From Haloterrigena turkmenica DSM 5511 (GTDB lineage: Archaea; Halobacteriota; Halobacteria; Halobacteriales; Natrialbaceae): DNA of 64,000 nucleotides. The stretch is from assembly GCF_000025325.1 (NCBI RefSeq), contig NC_013743.1, positions 2,232,001 through 2,296,000 of the forward strand. Reading direction: 5' to 3'. The position numbers and the translations under genes are program-made. The notes beneath the pieces are model-generated. The model was not told where the DNA came from. It did not search any database and saw nothing but the letters and a program-made list of their open reading frames with translations. Below, in pieces: positions 37,501 to 46,600 of this stretch (the stretch's first letter is position 1; each line of letters starts with the position of its first letter).

Positions 37501-38160
37501 TTACGCGAGGTCGCTAAGAATCGTCGGCAGTTCGGTCGCGATCGACGCCTGTTCGACGTGGGCCACCGCGCGCGGATCGCGGTCGGGGCCGTCCTCGAGG
37601 AGGACCTGAATCGCGTCCATGCCGGCGTCGGTCGCCCCGGAGACGTCGGCCTCGACTTCGTCGCCGACGTAGACGGCGTCGCGGGGGTCGACGTTCAGTT
37701 CGGCGGCGATGGCCTCGAACGCGCGCGGGTCCGGTTTGCCGGCCTCGAGTTCGCCGGTGACGAGCGCGGCGTCGAAGGCGTCCTCCCAGCCGAGCGTCGC
37801 GAGTTTGTCCCGCTGGGCGCGGACGGGGCCGTTGGTGAGCAGGCCGACGCGGTACTCCCCGCGGAGGTCCGCGAGCATCGACTCGACGCCGGGCAGCGGC
37901 TCGAGCGCGTCGGCGATCGTCTCCCGGTAGGCGTCGGCGACCGCGGCCGGATCCGCGTCCGTCTCCAGTTCTGCGAGCAGGTCCGCGAAGATCGGTTCGC
38001 GCGTCTCGCGCGTGAGGTTCCGACGGTGGGCCGCGAGGTACTCCTCGCGGGAGAGAGACGGCGCGTCGGCGACGGTCGTCGCCTCCGAGAGCAGCGTCGC
38101 TCGGTCCCGCGTGGGGACGGCCAGCGTGTAATCGAGGTCGAAGACGACCGCCCGTGGCAT
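37501..38160 (-). CDS. HAD-superfamily hydrolase
   Basis: The start at 38160 gives 219 residues beginning MPRAVVFDLDYTLAVP, with the nucleophile Asp in DLDYT. LLTNGP is motif II, KPDPRAF motif III and VYVGDEVEADV motif IV. The four-helix cap between motif I and II places it with phosphoglycolate-phosphatase-like enzymes. The substrate cannot be read from sequence. An upstream in-frame extension to 38280 is possible but looks non-conserved. Confidence 0.9.
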   Translation of the reverse strand: MPRAVVFDLDYTLAVPTRDRATLLSEATTVADAPSLSREEYLAAHRRNLTRETREPIFADLLAELETDADPAAVADAYRETIADALEPLPGVESMLADLRGEYRVGLLTNGPVRAQRDKLATLGWEDAFDAALVTGELEAGKPDPRAFEAIAAELNVDPRDAVYVGDEVEADVSGATDAGMDAIQVLLEDGPDRDPRAVAHVEQASIATELPTILSDLA

Positions 38161-38287
38161 AGAGGTCACGGGGGACTCGAGGAGGTTGAAGCTATCCCTT
38201 TTCGAACGGGTGGAACCCGAACCTGCGGACCGTCGGTGGTCGTCCAACCGTCGCTCAGTCGTCTCTCGGTCAGTGCTCAACCGCCGC

Positions 38288-39571
38288 TCAGTCGTCGCTC
38301 GACGGCGACGCCGATCCGATCCCCGCCTCGAGTCGCGGGACGACGACGGACTCGATCGTGCTCGAGTACTGCATGAGCGTCGTACCGACGACGCTCATCA
38401 CCAGGACGTAGCCGACGGCGAAGGCGTAGACGTCCCTCGCGATCGGTTCGGGGAGCGCGGTTCCGGCGCCGGAGAGCGCGAGGCTCGCGATGATCAGCGA
38501 GAACTCGCCGCGGGTGGTCATCCCGAGGCCGACCCGGACCGAGCGGCGCTCGCTCAGGTCGTAGATCCGGCCGCCGAGGTAGCCGCTCAGCAGTTTCGTC
38601 GGCGTCGTCGCCACCGCCGCGACGGCGATGAGTCCCGCGACGCCGAGGAACAGCGACGGGTCGGTCGACAGTCCGATCCAGAAGAAGAAGATCGCCGCGA
38701 AGGCGTCCCGCAACGGCTCGAGCAGGTTCTCCAGGTCGTGGACGTGCTCGGTCGAGGAGAAGGCCATGCCGACGAAGAAGGCGGCGACGGCCTCGCTGAC
38801 GCCGATCGACAGCGCGAACCCGGAGAGCAACACCGTGATCCCCAGCGCTCGGAGCACGATGAACTCGTGGGAGTCGGTCTCCAAGCTTCGCTGGAACCAC
38901 TCCGTTCCGAGGTAGACCAGCAAGAGGAGGACGAGGATGAAGCCGACCGCGACGCCGATCCGGCCCAACGCTTCGCCGACGGCGCCGCCGCCGAGCACCA
39001 GCGCGGTCGCGACCGCGAGGTAGACGGCGATAAAGAGGTCCTCGAAGACCAGCGACCCGAGCATCGCATCGGACTCGTCGTTGGCGATCCAGCCCAGATC
39101 TATCAGCGACTTCGTGATGATCGCGCTCGAGGAGATGTAGACGATCCCGGCGGTGAGGAAGGCGGCGAGGAACGAGCCGAACAGCGCGTAGCCGAGCAGG
39201 AGTCCGGCGCCGAAGTTGATCGCGAGATCCACCGTTCCCGCCTTCCCGATCCGTTCTTTCGAGGCGATCAACCGGTCGAGGTTGAACTCGAGGCCGAGGA
39301 AAAAGAGGAGGAGGACGATCCCGATCTCGGCGCTGACGTGAACGAAGTCGGTGTTAGCGAGCGCGAGGTCGGATCCGTGGGGGATCGAGTCCGTGCCGAG
39401 CAGCGCCGGAAAGTCGACCCTGCCGACGACGTATTCGCTCAACAGCATTCCGACGAGGATGTAAAAGGGGATCACAGACTGGTTGATTCGGTTCGCGACG
39501 AGACCGGCCAGCGCGACGGCCCCGAAGAGGATCCCGACGTCGATCAGGGCGGTCGATTCAGCAGTAGCCAC
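38288..39571 (-). CDS. KhtU-like monovalent cation:proton antiporter (CPA2)
   Basis: The 427-residue membrane protein has about twelve helices of the CPA2 family (KefB/KhtU type). Motifs include EIGIVLLLFFLGLEFNLDRL and SSSAIITKSLIDLGW. It starts 35 bases after KhtT-like, on the same strand. KhtU in Bacillus is a K+/H+ antiporter controlled by KhtT and linked to methylglyoxal tolerance. It lacks the cytosolic TrkA domains of KefB, which is consistent with the separate regulator gene. Confidence 0.9.
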   Translation of the reverse strand: MATAESTALIDVGILFGAVALAGLVANRINQSVIPFYILVGMLLSEYVVGRVDFPALLGTDSIPHGSDLALANTDFVHVSAEIGIVLLLFFLGLEFNLDRLIASKERIGKAGTVDLAINFGAGLLLGYALFGSFLAAFLTAGIVYISSSAIITKSLIDLGWIANDESDAMLGSLVFEDLFIAVYLAVATALVLGGGAVGEALGRIGVAVGFILVLLLLVYLGTEWFQRSLETDSHEFIVLRALGITVLLSGFALSIGVSEAVAAFFVGMAFSSTEHVHDLENLLEPLRDAFAAIFFFWIGLSTDPSLFLGVAGLIAVAAVATTPTKLLSGYLGGRIYDLSERRSVRVGLGMTTRGEFSLIIASLALSGAGTALPEPIARDVYAFAVGYVLVMSVVGTTLMQYSSTIESVVVPRLEAGIGSASPSSDD

Positions 39572-39606
39572 TCGCGGTCACCTCCGACGGACCCGTCATC
39601 GGGAGA

Positions 39607-40095
39607 TTATACCTCGTCACCCAACAGCGTCTCGAACTCGGCGCACTCCTCGCGCTCGCCGATGACGACGAGCGTGTCGTCCACCTCGAGGACCGTCTCC
39701 GGCGTCGGCGGCGAGATCAGGTCGCCGCCGCGCTGGATCGCGACGATCGAGACGCCCGTTCGATTCCGGATATCCGCTTCTTCGAGGGTTTGGCCAGCGA
39801 TCTCGGCGCTCTCGGAGACGTTGTACCACTCGAGATACGTGTCGTCCGAGAGCATCGTCTCGACCGCCTCGGCCTGCACCGGCTGGAAGTAGGCCCCTTC
39901 CAGAATCGTTCCGATCTTCCGGGCGAGGCGATCCGAGACCTCGAACAGCTTGTCCCCGTCCGCGTCCGGATTCGCCTTCAGGTACACCTCACGCTTCCCC
40001 GTGTTGTGGGTCACGATGACGAGTCGCTCCCCGTCCTCGAGTTCGACCTCGAACTTCTTCCCGACGCCGGGGAGGTCGCTCTCGTATACGGTCAT
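39607..40095 (-). CDS. KhtT-like antiporter regulatory subunit (TrkA-C domain)
   Basis: The 162-residue protein has an N-terminal KhtT-like domain (MTVYESDLPGVGKKFEVEL and VYLKANPDADGDKLFEVSD) and a TrkA-C domain at about 85-160 (IRNRTGVSIVAIQRGGDLISP and VLEVDDTLVVIGE). TrkA-C domains bind small ligands or nucleotides that gate the partner transporter. The gene precedes the antiporter by 35 bases, as in Bacillus khtTU. Confidence 0.9.
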   Translation of the reverse strand: MTVYESDLPGVGKKFEVELEDGERLVIVTHNTGKREVYLKANPDADGDKLFEVSDRLARKIGTILEGAYFQPVQAEAVETMLSDDTYLEWYNVSESAEIAGQTLEEADIRNRTGVSIVAIQRGGDLISPPTPETVLEVDDTLVVIGEREECAEFETLLGDEV

Positions 40096-40196
40096 ACGGG
40101 AACGTTCGCTGCCCGGATATTAAATGACTGGTTCGATCGGACGCCGCCGTCGTCGTCGGACTCCGTCGACGATTCGGGGCCTCGAGGGGAGCGCAG

Positions 40197-40565
40197 TCAG
40201 TCGGCCAACCCCTCGATGAGAAATTCCGCAGACGAGCGGTTCGTCGCCAGCGCAACGTCGCGGACGTCGCAGATCCGCAGCAGCGCCGAGATGTCTGGTT
40301 CGTGGGGCTGGGCTCGCAGCGGGTCCCGGAGGAAGACGATGCCGTCGAGTTTCCCCTCCGCGACTTCGGCGCCGATCATCAGGTCGCCGCCGAGCGGCCC
40401 CGACTCCTTGCGCTCGACTTCGAGGCCGGTCTCCTCGATCAGCCGTTTCCCCGTCGTCCCGGTCGCGATCAGTTCGTACTGCCGGAGTTGGTCCTCGTGG
40501 GTCTGTGCGAACTCGATCAGGTCGGGTTTCGTCTCGTCGTGGGCGATCAGCGCGACGCGGGTCAT
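40197..40565 (-). CDS. mgsA: Methylglyoxal synthase
   Basis: The 122-residue protein matches MgsA: ALIAHDETK at the start, YELIATGTTG, SGPLGGD with the catalytic Asp61, RDPLRAQPHEPD with His88 and Asp91, and ALATN near the end. It converts dihydroxyacetone phosphate to methylglyoxal and phosphate, a bypass that relieves sugar-phosphate stress. It is shorter than the 152-residue E. coli enzyme because the C-terminal tail is absent. It sits 101 bases upstream of the KhtT-like gene on the same strand. Confidence 0.95.
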   Translation of the reverse strand: MTRVALIAHDETKPDLIEFAQTHEDQLRQYELIATGTTGKRLIEETGLEVERKESGPLGGDLMIGAEVAEGKLDGIVFLRDPLRAQPHEPDISALLRICDVRDVALATNRSSAEFLIEGLAD

Positions 40566-40624
40566 AGCGAACGATCGACGCCCGACGGGATAACGCTAGG
40601 CTCCGCCGGTCTCGCCTCCACGAG

Positions 40625-41326
40625 TCAAAACTCCTCGACGTGGGGTCGGAGGTCCAACTCGAGGGTCCACGAGGACCGGTCCTGCGTCACGAGGTGCCAG
40701 TAGGAGTCGGCGACGGCGTCCGGGTCGAGGAACTCCGATTCGTCTCGGTCGTCGTCGGACTCGTCGAACCGCGGCGGCCGGATCCCCCCGTCGATCACGA
40801 CGTGGGCGACGTGGATCCCCTCGGGCCCAAGTTCGCGGGCCATCGACTCGGCCATCCCGCGGACGGCGAACTTGGCCGCGCTGAAGCCGATCGCTCCCTC
40901 GCGGCCGCGGACCGCCGACGTCGCGCCGGTGAAAATGATCGTGCCGCCGTCGTCGGCAAGCATGTCGTCGACGGCCGCCTGGGAACACAGCAGCGCGCCG
41001 TAGGCCGAGACGCGCCACGCCCACTCGAACTCCTCCGGCGGGATCGCCTGCAGACCCCGCCACGCACCGCCGCTGGCGTGGTTGACCAGCACGTCGACGG
41101 GACCGAACGCGTCGCGGACGGTCTCGAACCCCGCCTCCACCTGATCCGGATCGGTGATATCCGTCGGAACGGCGACCGCATCGTCGCCGAGGTCGTCGGC
41201 CAGTTCCTCGAGGTACGCTTCCGAACGGGCAAACAGGCCGACTTGACAGCCCTCGGCGACGAATTTTCGGGCGAGCGATTCACCGAGTCCGGGACCGACG
41301 CCGGCGATGACGGCCGTACGCGTCAT
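40625..41326 (-). CDS. Atypical short-chain dehydrogenase with Phe for the catalytic Tyr
   Basis: The 233-residue protein starts MTRTAVIAGVGPGLGESLA, with a slightly unusual glycine motif. TGATSAVRG supplies the Ser region, but the YxxxK pair reads FSAAK, so Phe takes the place of Tyr while Lys is kept. This is the hallmark of the SDR_c10 subgroup, whose activity is not well defined. It is the first of four genes in a row with mgsA and khtTU (59-base gap to mgsA), so a link to carbonyl metabolism is possible. Confidence 0.88.
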   Translation of the reverse strand: MTRTAVIAGVGPGLGESLARKFVAEGCQVGLFARSEAYLEELADDLGDDAVAVPTDITDPDQVEAGFETVRDAFGPVDVLVNHASGGAWRGLQAIPPEEFEWAWRVSAYGALLCSQAAVDDMLADDGGTIIFTGATSAVRGREGAIGFSAAKFAVRGMAESMARELGPEGIHVAHVVIDGGIRPPRFDESDDDRDESEFLDPDAVADSYWHLVTQDRSSWTLELDLRPHVEEF

Positions 41327-41451
41327 GTGTTCAGCGACGGTCGCGGTGACTACCGTTCGGGGGCCAGCACTCGCGGGGTCCGCTCGACCGATACGGACTC
41401 GCGAACGGATCCGGCGGAACGGTCTTCCCGCTCGAGCGGGACCCCGCGGAC

Positions 41452-41652
41452 ACGGAACGTCGGATCATCTCGGTCAGCGGCATGTCCTGCGACGGCTGCG
41501 AACGAAACGTCGAGAGCGCGGTAACGAACCTCGAGGGCGTCTCGCGCGTCGAGGCCGACCACGAGGGCGACGCCGGCGAAGACGACGTGACGGAAGACGA
41601 CCTCCACGCCGCCATCCGCGAGGCCGGCTACGAGGTTCCCGGAACCGCGTAG
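41452..41652 (+). pseudogene. Decayed or ACG-started CopZ-like metal-binding protein
   Basis: The plus-strand frame reads TERRIISVSGMSCDGCERNV and ends AIREAGYEVPGTA, a heavy-metal-associated domain with the CxxC site. The codon where family members start is ACG (41452) instead of ATG. The only ATG in the frame is inside the metal-binding loop at 41482. The region where the third strand should be (EGDAGEDDVTEDD) is shorter than normal and lacks the hydrophobic strand. It converges on a metal P-type ATPase 20 bases away. Either it is a recently broken copper chaperone or it starts at a non-standard codon. Confidence 0.7.
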
Positions 41653-41671
41653 CGAAACCGGTTTCGGCCCG

Positions 41672-43942
41672 TCAGTCGGCCGCCCGCGAATCGTCTCGGA
41701 CGGCGAACGACGCGTTGACTCCGTCTCCCGAGAGCAACTGTCCGGCGAAGCTGTTGGCGAGGACGGCCGAGACCGACAGGACCATCGCGATCATCGCGAA
41801 CACCGGGTGGACGAGCCCCGTCGTCGCCGCCGCGACGCCGATACCGTTGAACGCGAACGCCGTGAGGAGGTTCTGTCGCGTCTTCCGGTAACTCTCGCGT
41901 CCGATCTCGTAGGCGTCGACCACGCCACCGAGGCGCTCGCCGACGAGGACGACGTCGGCCGACTCGATCGCGACGTCGGTCCCGGCGCCGATCGCGATCC
42001 CCACGTCGGCCTGCGTGAGCGCCGGCGCGTCGTTGATGCCGTCGCCGACCATCGCCACACGGTGGCCCGCCGCTTGGAGTCGGCGGATCTCGTCGCGCTT
42101 CTCGTCGGGGAGGACGTCGGCCAGCACGCGGTCGATACCGACCGCGTCGGCGACCGCGCGAGCCGTCCGCTCGTCGTCGCCGGTGATCATCACGGGCGCG
42201 ATTCCCGCGTCCCGCAACCGTCGGACGGTCGCGGCGGCGTCGTCCTTGATCTCGTCGCCGATTCCGAGCAGACCGATCAGGTCGCCGTCGCGCGCGACGC
42301 CGGAAACGGTGAGCCCGCGGTCTCGGAGTCGCTCGAGGTCGCCGGCCGCGCTCGAGACGTCGACGCCCGCGGACGCGAGCCAGTCGGGCTTCCCGACCAG
42401 TGCCTCGTCGCCATCGATCGTCGCGCGGACGCCCGTTCCGGTCACCGAGTCGAACGCGTCGGGGTCGTCGTACGCGACGTCCCGTTCGCCGGCGCACTCG
42501 AGGACGGCGTCGGCCAGCGGATGTTCGCTGAACGCCTCGGCCGTCGCCGCCGTCGCGAGGACGTCGGTGTCGGTCCGGTCGTCGCCGAAAGACGCGATCT
42601 CCGCGACGGTCGGTTCGCCGGCGGTAATCGTTCCGGTCTTGTCGAGGAGGACGCGGTCGATATCGGGCAGGAGCTGGAAGGCGTCGGCCGACCGCAGCAG
42701 GACGCCGCGCCTGGCCGCGGCACCACCGCCGCGGACGAGCGCCAGCGGCGTCGCCATCCCGAGCGCACAGGGATAGCCCAAGACGAGGACCGCGAGCGCG
42801 GCGAACGCGCCCCGCTGGACGTTCGGTCCCGTGCCGAACGGACCGCCCGACCAGACGGCGGGGACGACCAGCCAGAACAGGAACGAGAGCGCGGCGATCA
42901 GGAGGACGCCGGGGACGAAGTACCGAAGGACGCGGTCGGCGAGCCGGACGATCCCGGGTTTCGTCGCGCGGGCCGCTTCGATCTCGCGGGCGACTCGGTT
43001 CAGGAACGCGTCGTCGCCCGTCGCGGTTACCTCGACGAGCAGCGTGCCGGTCTCGTTGACGCTGCCGCCGATCACCTCGTCGCCCGGGGTCTTCTCCTCC
43101 GGAACGGACTCGCCGGTAGCGACCGACTCGTCGACGGTCGACTCGCCCTCGCGGACCGCGCCGTCGACGGGGACGCTCTCGCCGGGCTTGATCCGGACGC
43201 GGTCGCCCTCCTCGAGGTCGGCGACAGGGACCTCCTCGACGCCATCGTCAGTCACGCGGCGAGCGGTGTCGGGCCGCAGCTCGAGCAGGTCTTGCACCGC
43301 TCGCGAGGCGCGGGTGCGGACGAGCAGACTGGTGTACCCCGAGAGAACGTGGTAGGTCGTGACGAAGACCGAGACCGCGAAGAAGTGGACCGTCGGGAAC
43401 GCCGGGAAGACGGTCAGGCCGAGCAGACCACCCAGCAACCCCCCGAAGGCGCCGGCCTCGAGCAGCACGTGCTGGTTGAAGATCCCTCGTCGAAGGCTGT
43501 TGATCGCCTTCTCGAGGATGTAGCGCCCGGGACCGAACATCGTTCCGAGCGCGAGACCGAGCGCGACGAGATCCATCGCCAGCGAGTCCGACTCGAATCG
43601 GCCGACGACGACGATCATCCACAGCATTAGCCCGGCAGTGACGGCCGAGGCGCCGCCGGCGAGCGCGAGGCGTCGCTTGCCGGCCTCGAGTTCGGCCTGC
43701 TGCTCTCGGAACCGCTCGCGCTTGTCGGGGTCGCGGATGGTGTAGCCGAGGTCTCGCAGCGTGTCCTTCAGCTCAATCTCGCTCACCCGGTCGTCGTCGT
43801 ACCGCACGCGGACCTCTTCGTGGGCGAGACTCACGTCGGCGTCTTCGACGCCGTCGGTGCGGTCGTAGGCCTTCCGGATGCTCTCGGCGCAGAACGAGCA
43901 GCTCATTCCGCCGACGGCGAACTGGTCTCGGGAGTCGGCCAT
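41672..43942 (-). CDS. Heavy-metal (copper-type) P-type ATPase with YPC motif
   Basis: The 756-residue P1B-type ATPase has an N-terminal HMA domain with CSFC (15-18), eight membrane helices, the TGES actuator motif (VATGESVPEE), the phosphorylated Asp in DKTGTITAG (about 433), the HP motif (SEHPLADAV) and MVGDGINDAPAL. The membrane metal motif reads GYPCALGMATPL (about 387-398), Tyr-Pro-Cys instead of the CPC of CopA. It pumps a transition metal, probably copper, but the YPC variant leaves specificity open. The possible chaperone remnant lies just beyond its 3' end. Confidence 0.92.
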   Translation of the reverse strand: MADSRDQFAVGGMSCSFCAESIRKAYDRTDGVEDADVSLAHEEVRVRYDDDRVSEIELKDTLRDLGYTIRDPDKRERFREQQAELEAGKRRLALAGGASAVTAGLMLWMIVVVGRFESDSLAMDLVALGLALGTMFGPGRYILEKAINSLRRGIFNQHVLLEAGAFGGLLGGLLGLTVFPAFPTVHFFAVSVFVTTYHVLSGYTSLLVRTRASRAVQDLLELRPDTARRVTDDGVEEVPVADLEEGDRVRIKPGESVPVDGAVREGESTVDESVATGESVPEEKTPGDEVIGGSVNETGTLLVEVTATGDDAFLNRVAREIEAARATKPGIVRLADRVLRYFVPGVLLIAALSFLFWLVVPAVWSGGPFGTGPNVQRGAFAALAVLVLGYPCALGMATPLALVRGGGAAARRGVLLRSADAFQLLPDIDRVLLDKTGTITAGEPTVAEIASFGDDRTDTDVLATAATAEAFSEHPLADAVLECAGERDVAYDDPDAFDSVTGTGVRATIDGDEALVGKPDWLASAGVDVSSAAGDLERLRDRGLTVSGVARDGDLIGLLGIGDEIKDDAAATVRRLRDAGIAPVMITGDDERTARAVADAVGIDRVLADVLPDEKRDEIRRLQAAGHRVAMVGDGINDAPALTQADVGIAIGAGTDVAIESADVVLVGERLGGVVDAYEIGRESYRKTRQNLLTAFAFNGIGVAAATTGLVHPVFAMIAMVLSVSAVLANSFAGQLLSGDGVNASFAVRDDSRAAD

Positions 43943-44069
43943 CGGTACGTGCTAGCAACCCGAGACTCAAAAGCGGCGGCTCCGGTGTCGGTCCACCGGT
44001 GCCGTGGCTGCTATCGGAGAAGACGCCGCCAGACAACCGATTTTTGTCCGTGGCGACCGCAAACGGCGT

Positions 44070-44870
44070 ATGAACGATCCGCCGGAGTCCGACGACCGAT
44101 CGGCGAGACACGTCTGGTCGGCGGGCCGCTATCCCGCGATGGCGCCGAACATGCTGCCCGCCATCGCGCGCCTGGTCAACGCCGCGGGGATCGATCCCGG
44201 CAACCGCGTCCTCGACGTCGGCTGCGGGACCGGCAACGCCGCGCTGACGGCCCGTCGTTCGGGGGCCGACGTCGTCGGCCTCGACCTCGCCCACGACATG
44301 CTCGAGCTCGCGCGCGAGAACGCCGCGCTCGCGGGCTACGACGACATCGGCTGGCTCACCGGCGACGCCGAGGCCCTCCCGGTGTCCGACGGCGCGTTCG
44401 ACGTCGTCCTCTCGAACTTCGGCCACGTGTTCGCGCCGGACTCGACGGCGGCCGGGGCGGAACTGCGCCGCGCGACGAAATCGGGCGGCCGAGTCTGTTT
44501 CACGGCGTGGTCGCCCAACGGCGTCGTCGGCGACCTCACCGAGGTGCTGACCGACCACGTCGACGAGTCGCCCGGCGACCCGCGGTCGCACCTCCGGTGG
44601 GGCGACCCCGAGTTCGTCCGTGAGGAGTTTTCCGACGTCCCCGATCTCTCGTTCCAGCGGCGCCACCTCGAGTTCCGCTATGCCACGCCCCACCACTTCT
44701 GGCGGGAGTTCGCCGAGGAGTCCGGGCCGCTGTCGCCGGTGCTCCGGCGGATGGACGACGACGAGTCCCGCGACGCGCTCCGCCGAGACGCGGTCGCGGC
44801 CTTAGAGGAGTGGTTCGGCGACAACGCGATCCGCGTCGAGTACCTGCAGGTGCGGGCCGTCCTCGAGTGA
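44070..44870 (+). CDS. SAM-dependent methyltransferase (class I)
   Basis: The ATG at 44070 gives 266 residues. VLDVGCGTGNAA (about 48-59) is the SAM-binding motif I, followed by VVGLDLAHDMLELA and the later DVVLSNFGHVFAP. This is the UbiE/MenG-like class I fold acting on small molecules. The C-terminal part (RYATPHHFWREFAE) is like that of methyltransferases often found in haloarchaea. Substrate unknown. A T-rich gatttttgtc at about 44037-44047 is a likely promoter element. Confidence 0.88.
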   Translation: MNDPPESDDRSARHVWSAGRYPAMAPNMLPAIARLVNAAGIDPGNRVLDVGCGTGNAALTARRSGADVVGLDLAHDMLELARENAALAGYDDIGWLTGDAEALPVSDGAFDVVLSNFGHVFAPDSTAAGAELRRATKSGGRVCFTAWSPNGVVGDLTEVLTDHVDESPGDPRSHLRWGDPEFVREEFSDVPDLSFQRRHLEFRYATPHHFWREFAEESGPLSPVLRRMDDDESRDALRRDAVAALEEWFGDNAIRVEYLQVRAVLE

Positions 44871-44895
44871 CGGCGTTCGAACGCGTCGCGGCGGT

Positions 44896-45774
44896 CTAGA
44901 GCGACCGCTCGCCGGCCACGTCGAGCGTCGCCGCGTAGACGACGAGCGCCGGCAGCACGGTTTCGATCGCGCCGCGATTGAACTGCCGGACGAACTTCCG
45001 GAGGTCGTCGATCGTCGCGTCGTCGAACCCGCGCTCGGAGAGCGCCGCCGGCGAAAGCCGCGGCGCGTACGGGAGGCTCTCGAGGTGGTCGTTGACGACC
45101 GCGTCGGCGTCGTCGCGACCGCGTTCGAACGCGTCGCTCTCGAGGACGGCGAGGTCCGACCAGGCCGGTTCGAGATAGTTCGGCCACTGCGCGAGACAAC
45201 GATAGATGCTTGGCAGTCCGCCCTCGAGGCCGTGGAAGTCACGAATCACCTCGACGGTGGACTCGAGGTCGGCGGGAACCGCGTCCCCGTCGACCATCGT
45301 CACCGACAGGCCGCGATCGCGGTCGAGCCATTCGGGAAGGGGCGCCGTCCACGGCTCGCCAGTCGGCTCCGGTTCCGGAAGTTCGTCGTTCATCGCCCGA
45401 TCGCAGACCGCGAACGTGAACGCCAGTCGCGGCGCCACGATGTCGAACGTCGCGACCTGGCCGCGGAGTTCGCGCCACTCGGGCGGTCGGAGATCGAGGT
45501 CGGCACACCGGTAGCGCGGGACGTCCGCGGAGGCGTCCTCGAGCGCCGAGAGCACGGCGTCCCTGTAGGCGACGGTGTATCGGCCGAACGCCCGGGTCTG
45601 GAACAGCGGCTTGCACTGCGTCCACAGGTACCGCGTGAACGCGGGTTCGTTGGCCGTCAGCGTTCGGAAGAACCAGTTGACGATCGGCGCGCGAAACGTC
45701 CGTTTGACGTCCTCGTACAGGCCGCGGCGCCAGCCCGCCGCGTCCTGCTCGTATAGCTGTCTGCTCGTGTCCAT
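44896..45774 (-). CDS. DehI-family 2-haloacid dehalogenase homologue
   Basis: The second ATG (45774) gives 292 residues starting MDTSRQLYEQDAAGWRRGLY, the conserved start of the family. The DehI fold is built of two related halves; here the first has APIVNWFFRT and the second has LPSIYRCLAQWPNYLEP. DehI enzymes hydrolyse both enantiomers of 2-haloacids, but archaeal homologues are untested and could have other roles. The gene is divergent from the type II haloacid dehalogenase gene, with a 133-base shared spacer. Confidence 0.85.
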   Translation of the reverse strand: MDTSRQLYEQDAAGWRRGLYEDVKRTFRAPIVNWFFRTLTANEPAFTRYLWTQCKPLFQTRAFGRYTVAYRDAVLSALEDASADVPRYRCADLDLRPPEWRELRGQVATFDIVAPRLAFTFAVCDRAMNDELPEPEPTGEPWTAPLPEWLDRDRGLSVTMVDGDAVPADLESTVEVIRDFHGLEGGLPSIYRCLAQWPNYLEPAWSDLAVLESDAFERGRDDADAVVNDHLESLPYAPRLSPAALSERGFDDATIDDLRKFVRQFNRGAIETVLPALVVYAATLDVAGERSL

Positions 45775-45907
45775 GCGGAGTCCCACGACGGAAACGCCCA
45801 TCAGTTCCGTGCCGGCAGCGGTGTGGAGTAAATCGCACTCGACTCGTCGGGATCGAACTCACCGTCGGGCCAAGCTATTTCGCCGTTCACGGGGTATCGA
45901 GACCGTC

Positions 45908-46600
45908 ATGTCGTTCGATCCAGACACAGTTGAGACGCTCGCGTTCGACTCGTACGGCACGCTCGTAGACGTCTCCGGCGTCACCGAGGCCCTCTCGGAT
46001 CACGTCGACGAGTTCGACCCCTCGCTCGTCGCCCAGGTCTGGCGCCAGCGCTCGCTGGCGAACGCGATGGTCGGCAACGCGATCGGCGAGTACGACGCGT
46101 TCTACGAGATGAACCGCAACGCTCTGCGGGTCGCCCTCGAGATGATCGGCGCCGACGTCAGCGAGGACGAGCGCGAGGAGATCCTCTCGACGTACCACGA
46201 ACTGCCCGTCTTCGACGACGTCCGCGAGGGGATGGAGCGCTTCAACGAGTTGGGGTACGACTGCTATATCGTCTCCAACGGGAACGAGGAGATGCTCGAG
46301 TCGCTGGTCGATCACGCGGACCTCGAGGGCGTGATCGAGGAGGCGATCAGCGCCGACGAGATCGAGCAGTTCAAACCCCAGCCCGAGCTGTACCGCCACG
46401 CAGCCGACGAGATCGGGACGCCGATCGAGGAGATCGCCTTCACCGGTGCCGGCTGGTGGGACGTGCCGGGTGCGATGAACGCCGGGATGCAGGGCGTCTG
46501 GATCAACCGGTCGGACACGCTCTGGGGACCGTACGAGACCGAACCGGATCTGACGATCGACAGTTTCCACGACCTAGCCGGGGAACTCGAGGCGGCCTGA
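45908..46600 (+). CDS. Type II (HAD) 2-haloacid dehalogenase-like protein
   Basis: The ATG at 45908 gives 230 residues. FDSYGTLVD (13-21) has the nucleophile Asp14; the cap contains WRQRSL with the expected Arg; IVSNGNEEM has the Ser of motif II and FKPQPELY the Lys of motif III. The last motif reads FTGAGWWDVPGA; the Asp is kept, but the Ser and Asn that shape the site in the Pseudomonas enzyme are Gly here. The annotation as (S)-2-haloacid dehalogenase is therefore good at family level but substrate is uncertain. Confidence 0.85.
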   Translation: MSFDPDTVETLAFDSYGTLVDVSGVTEALSDHVDEFDPSLVAQVWRQRSLANAMVGNAIGEYDAFYEMNRNALRVALEMIGADVSEDEREEILSTYHELPVFDDVREGMERFNELGYDCYIVSNGNEEMLESLVDHADLEGVIEEAISADEIEQFKPQPELYRHAADEIGTPIEEIAFTGAGWWDVPGAMNAGMQGVWINRSDTLWGPYETEPDLTIDSFHDLAGELEAA

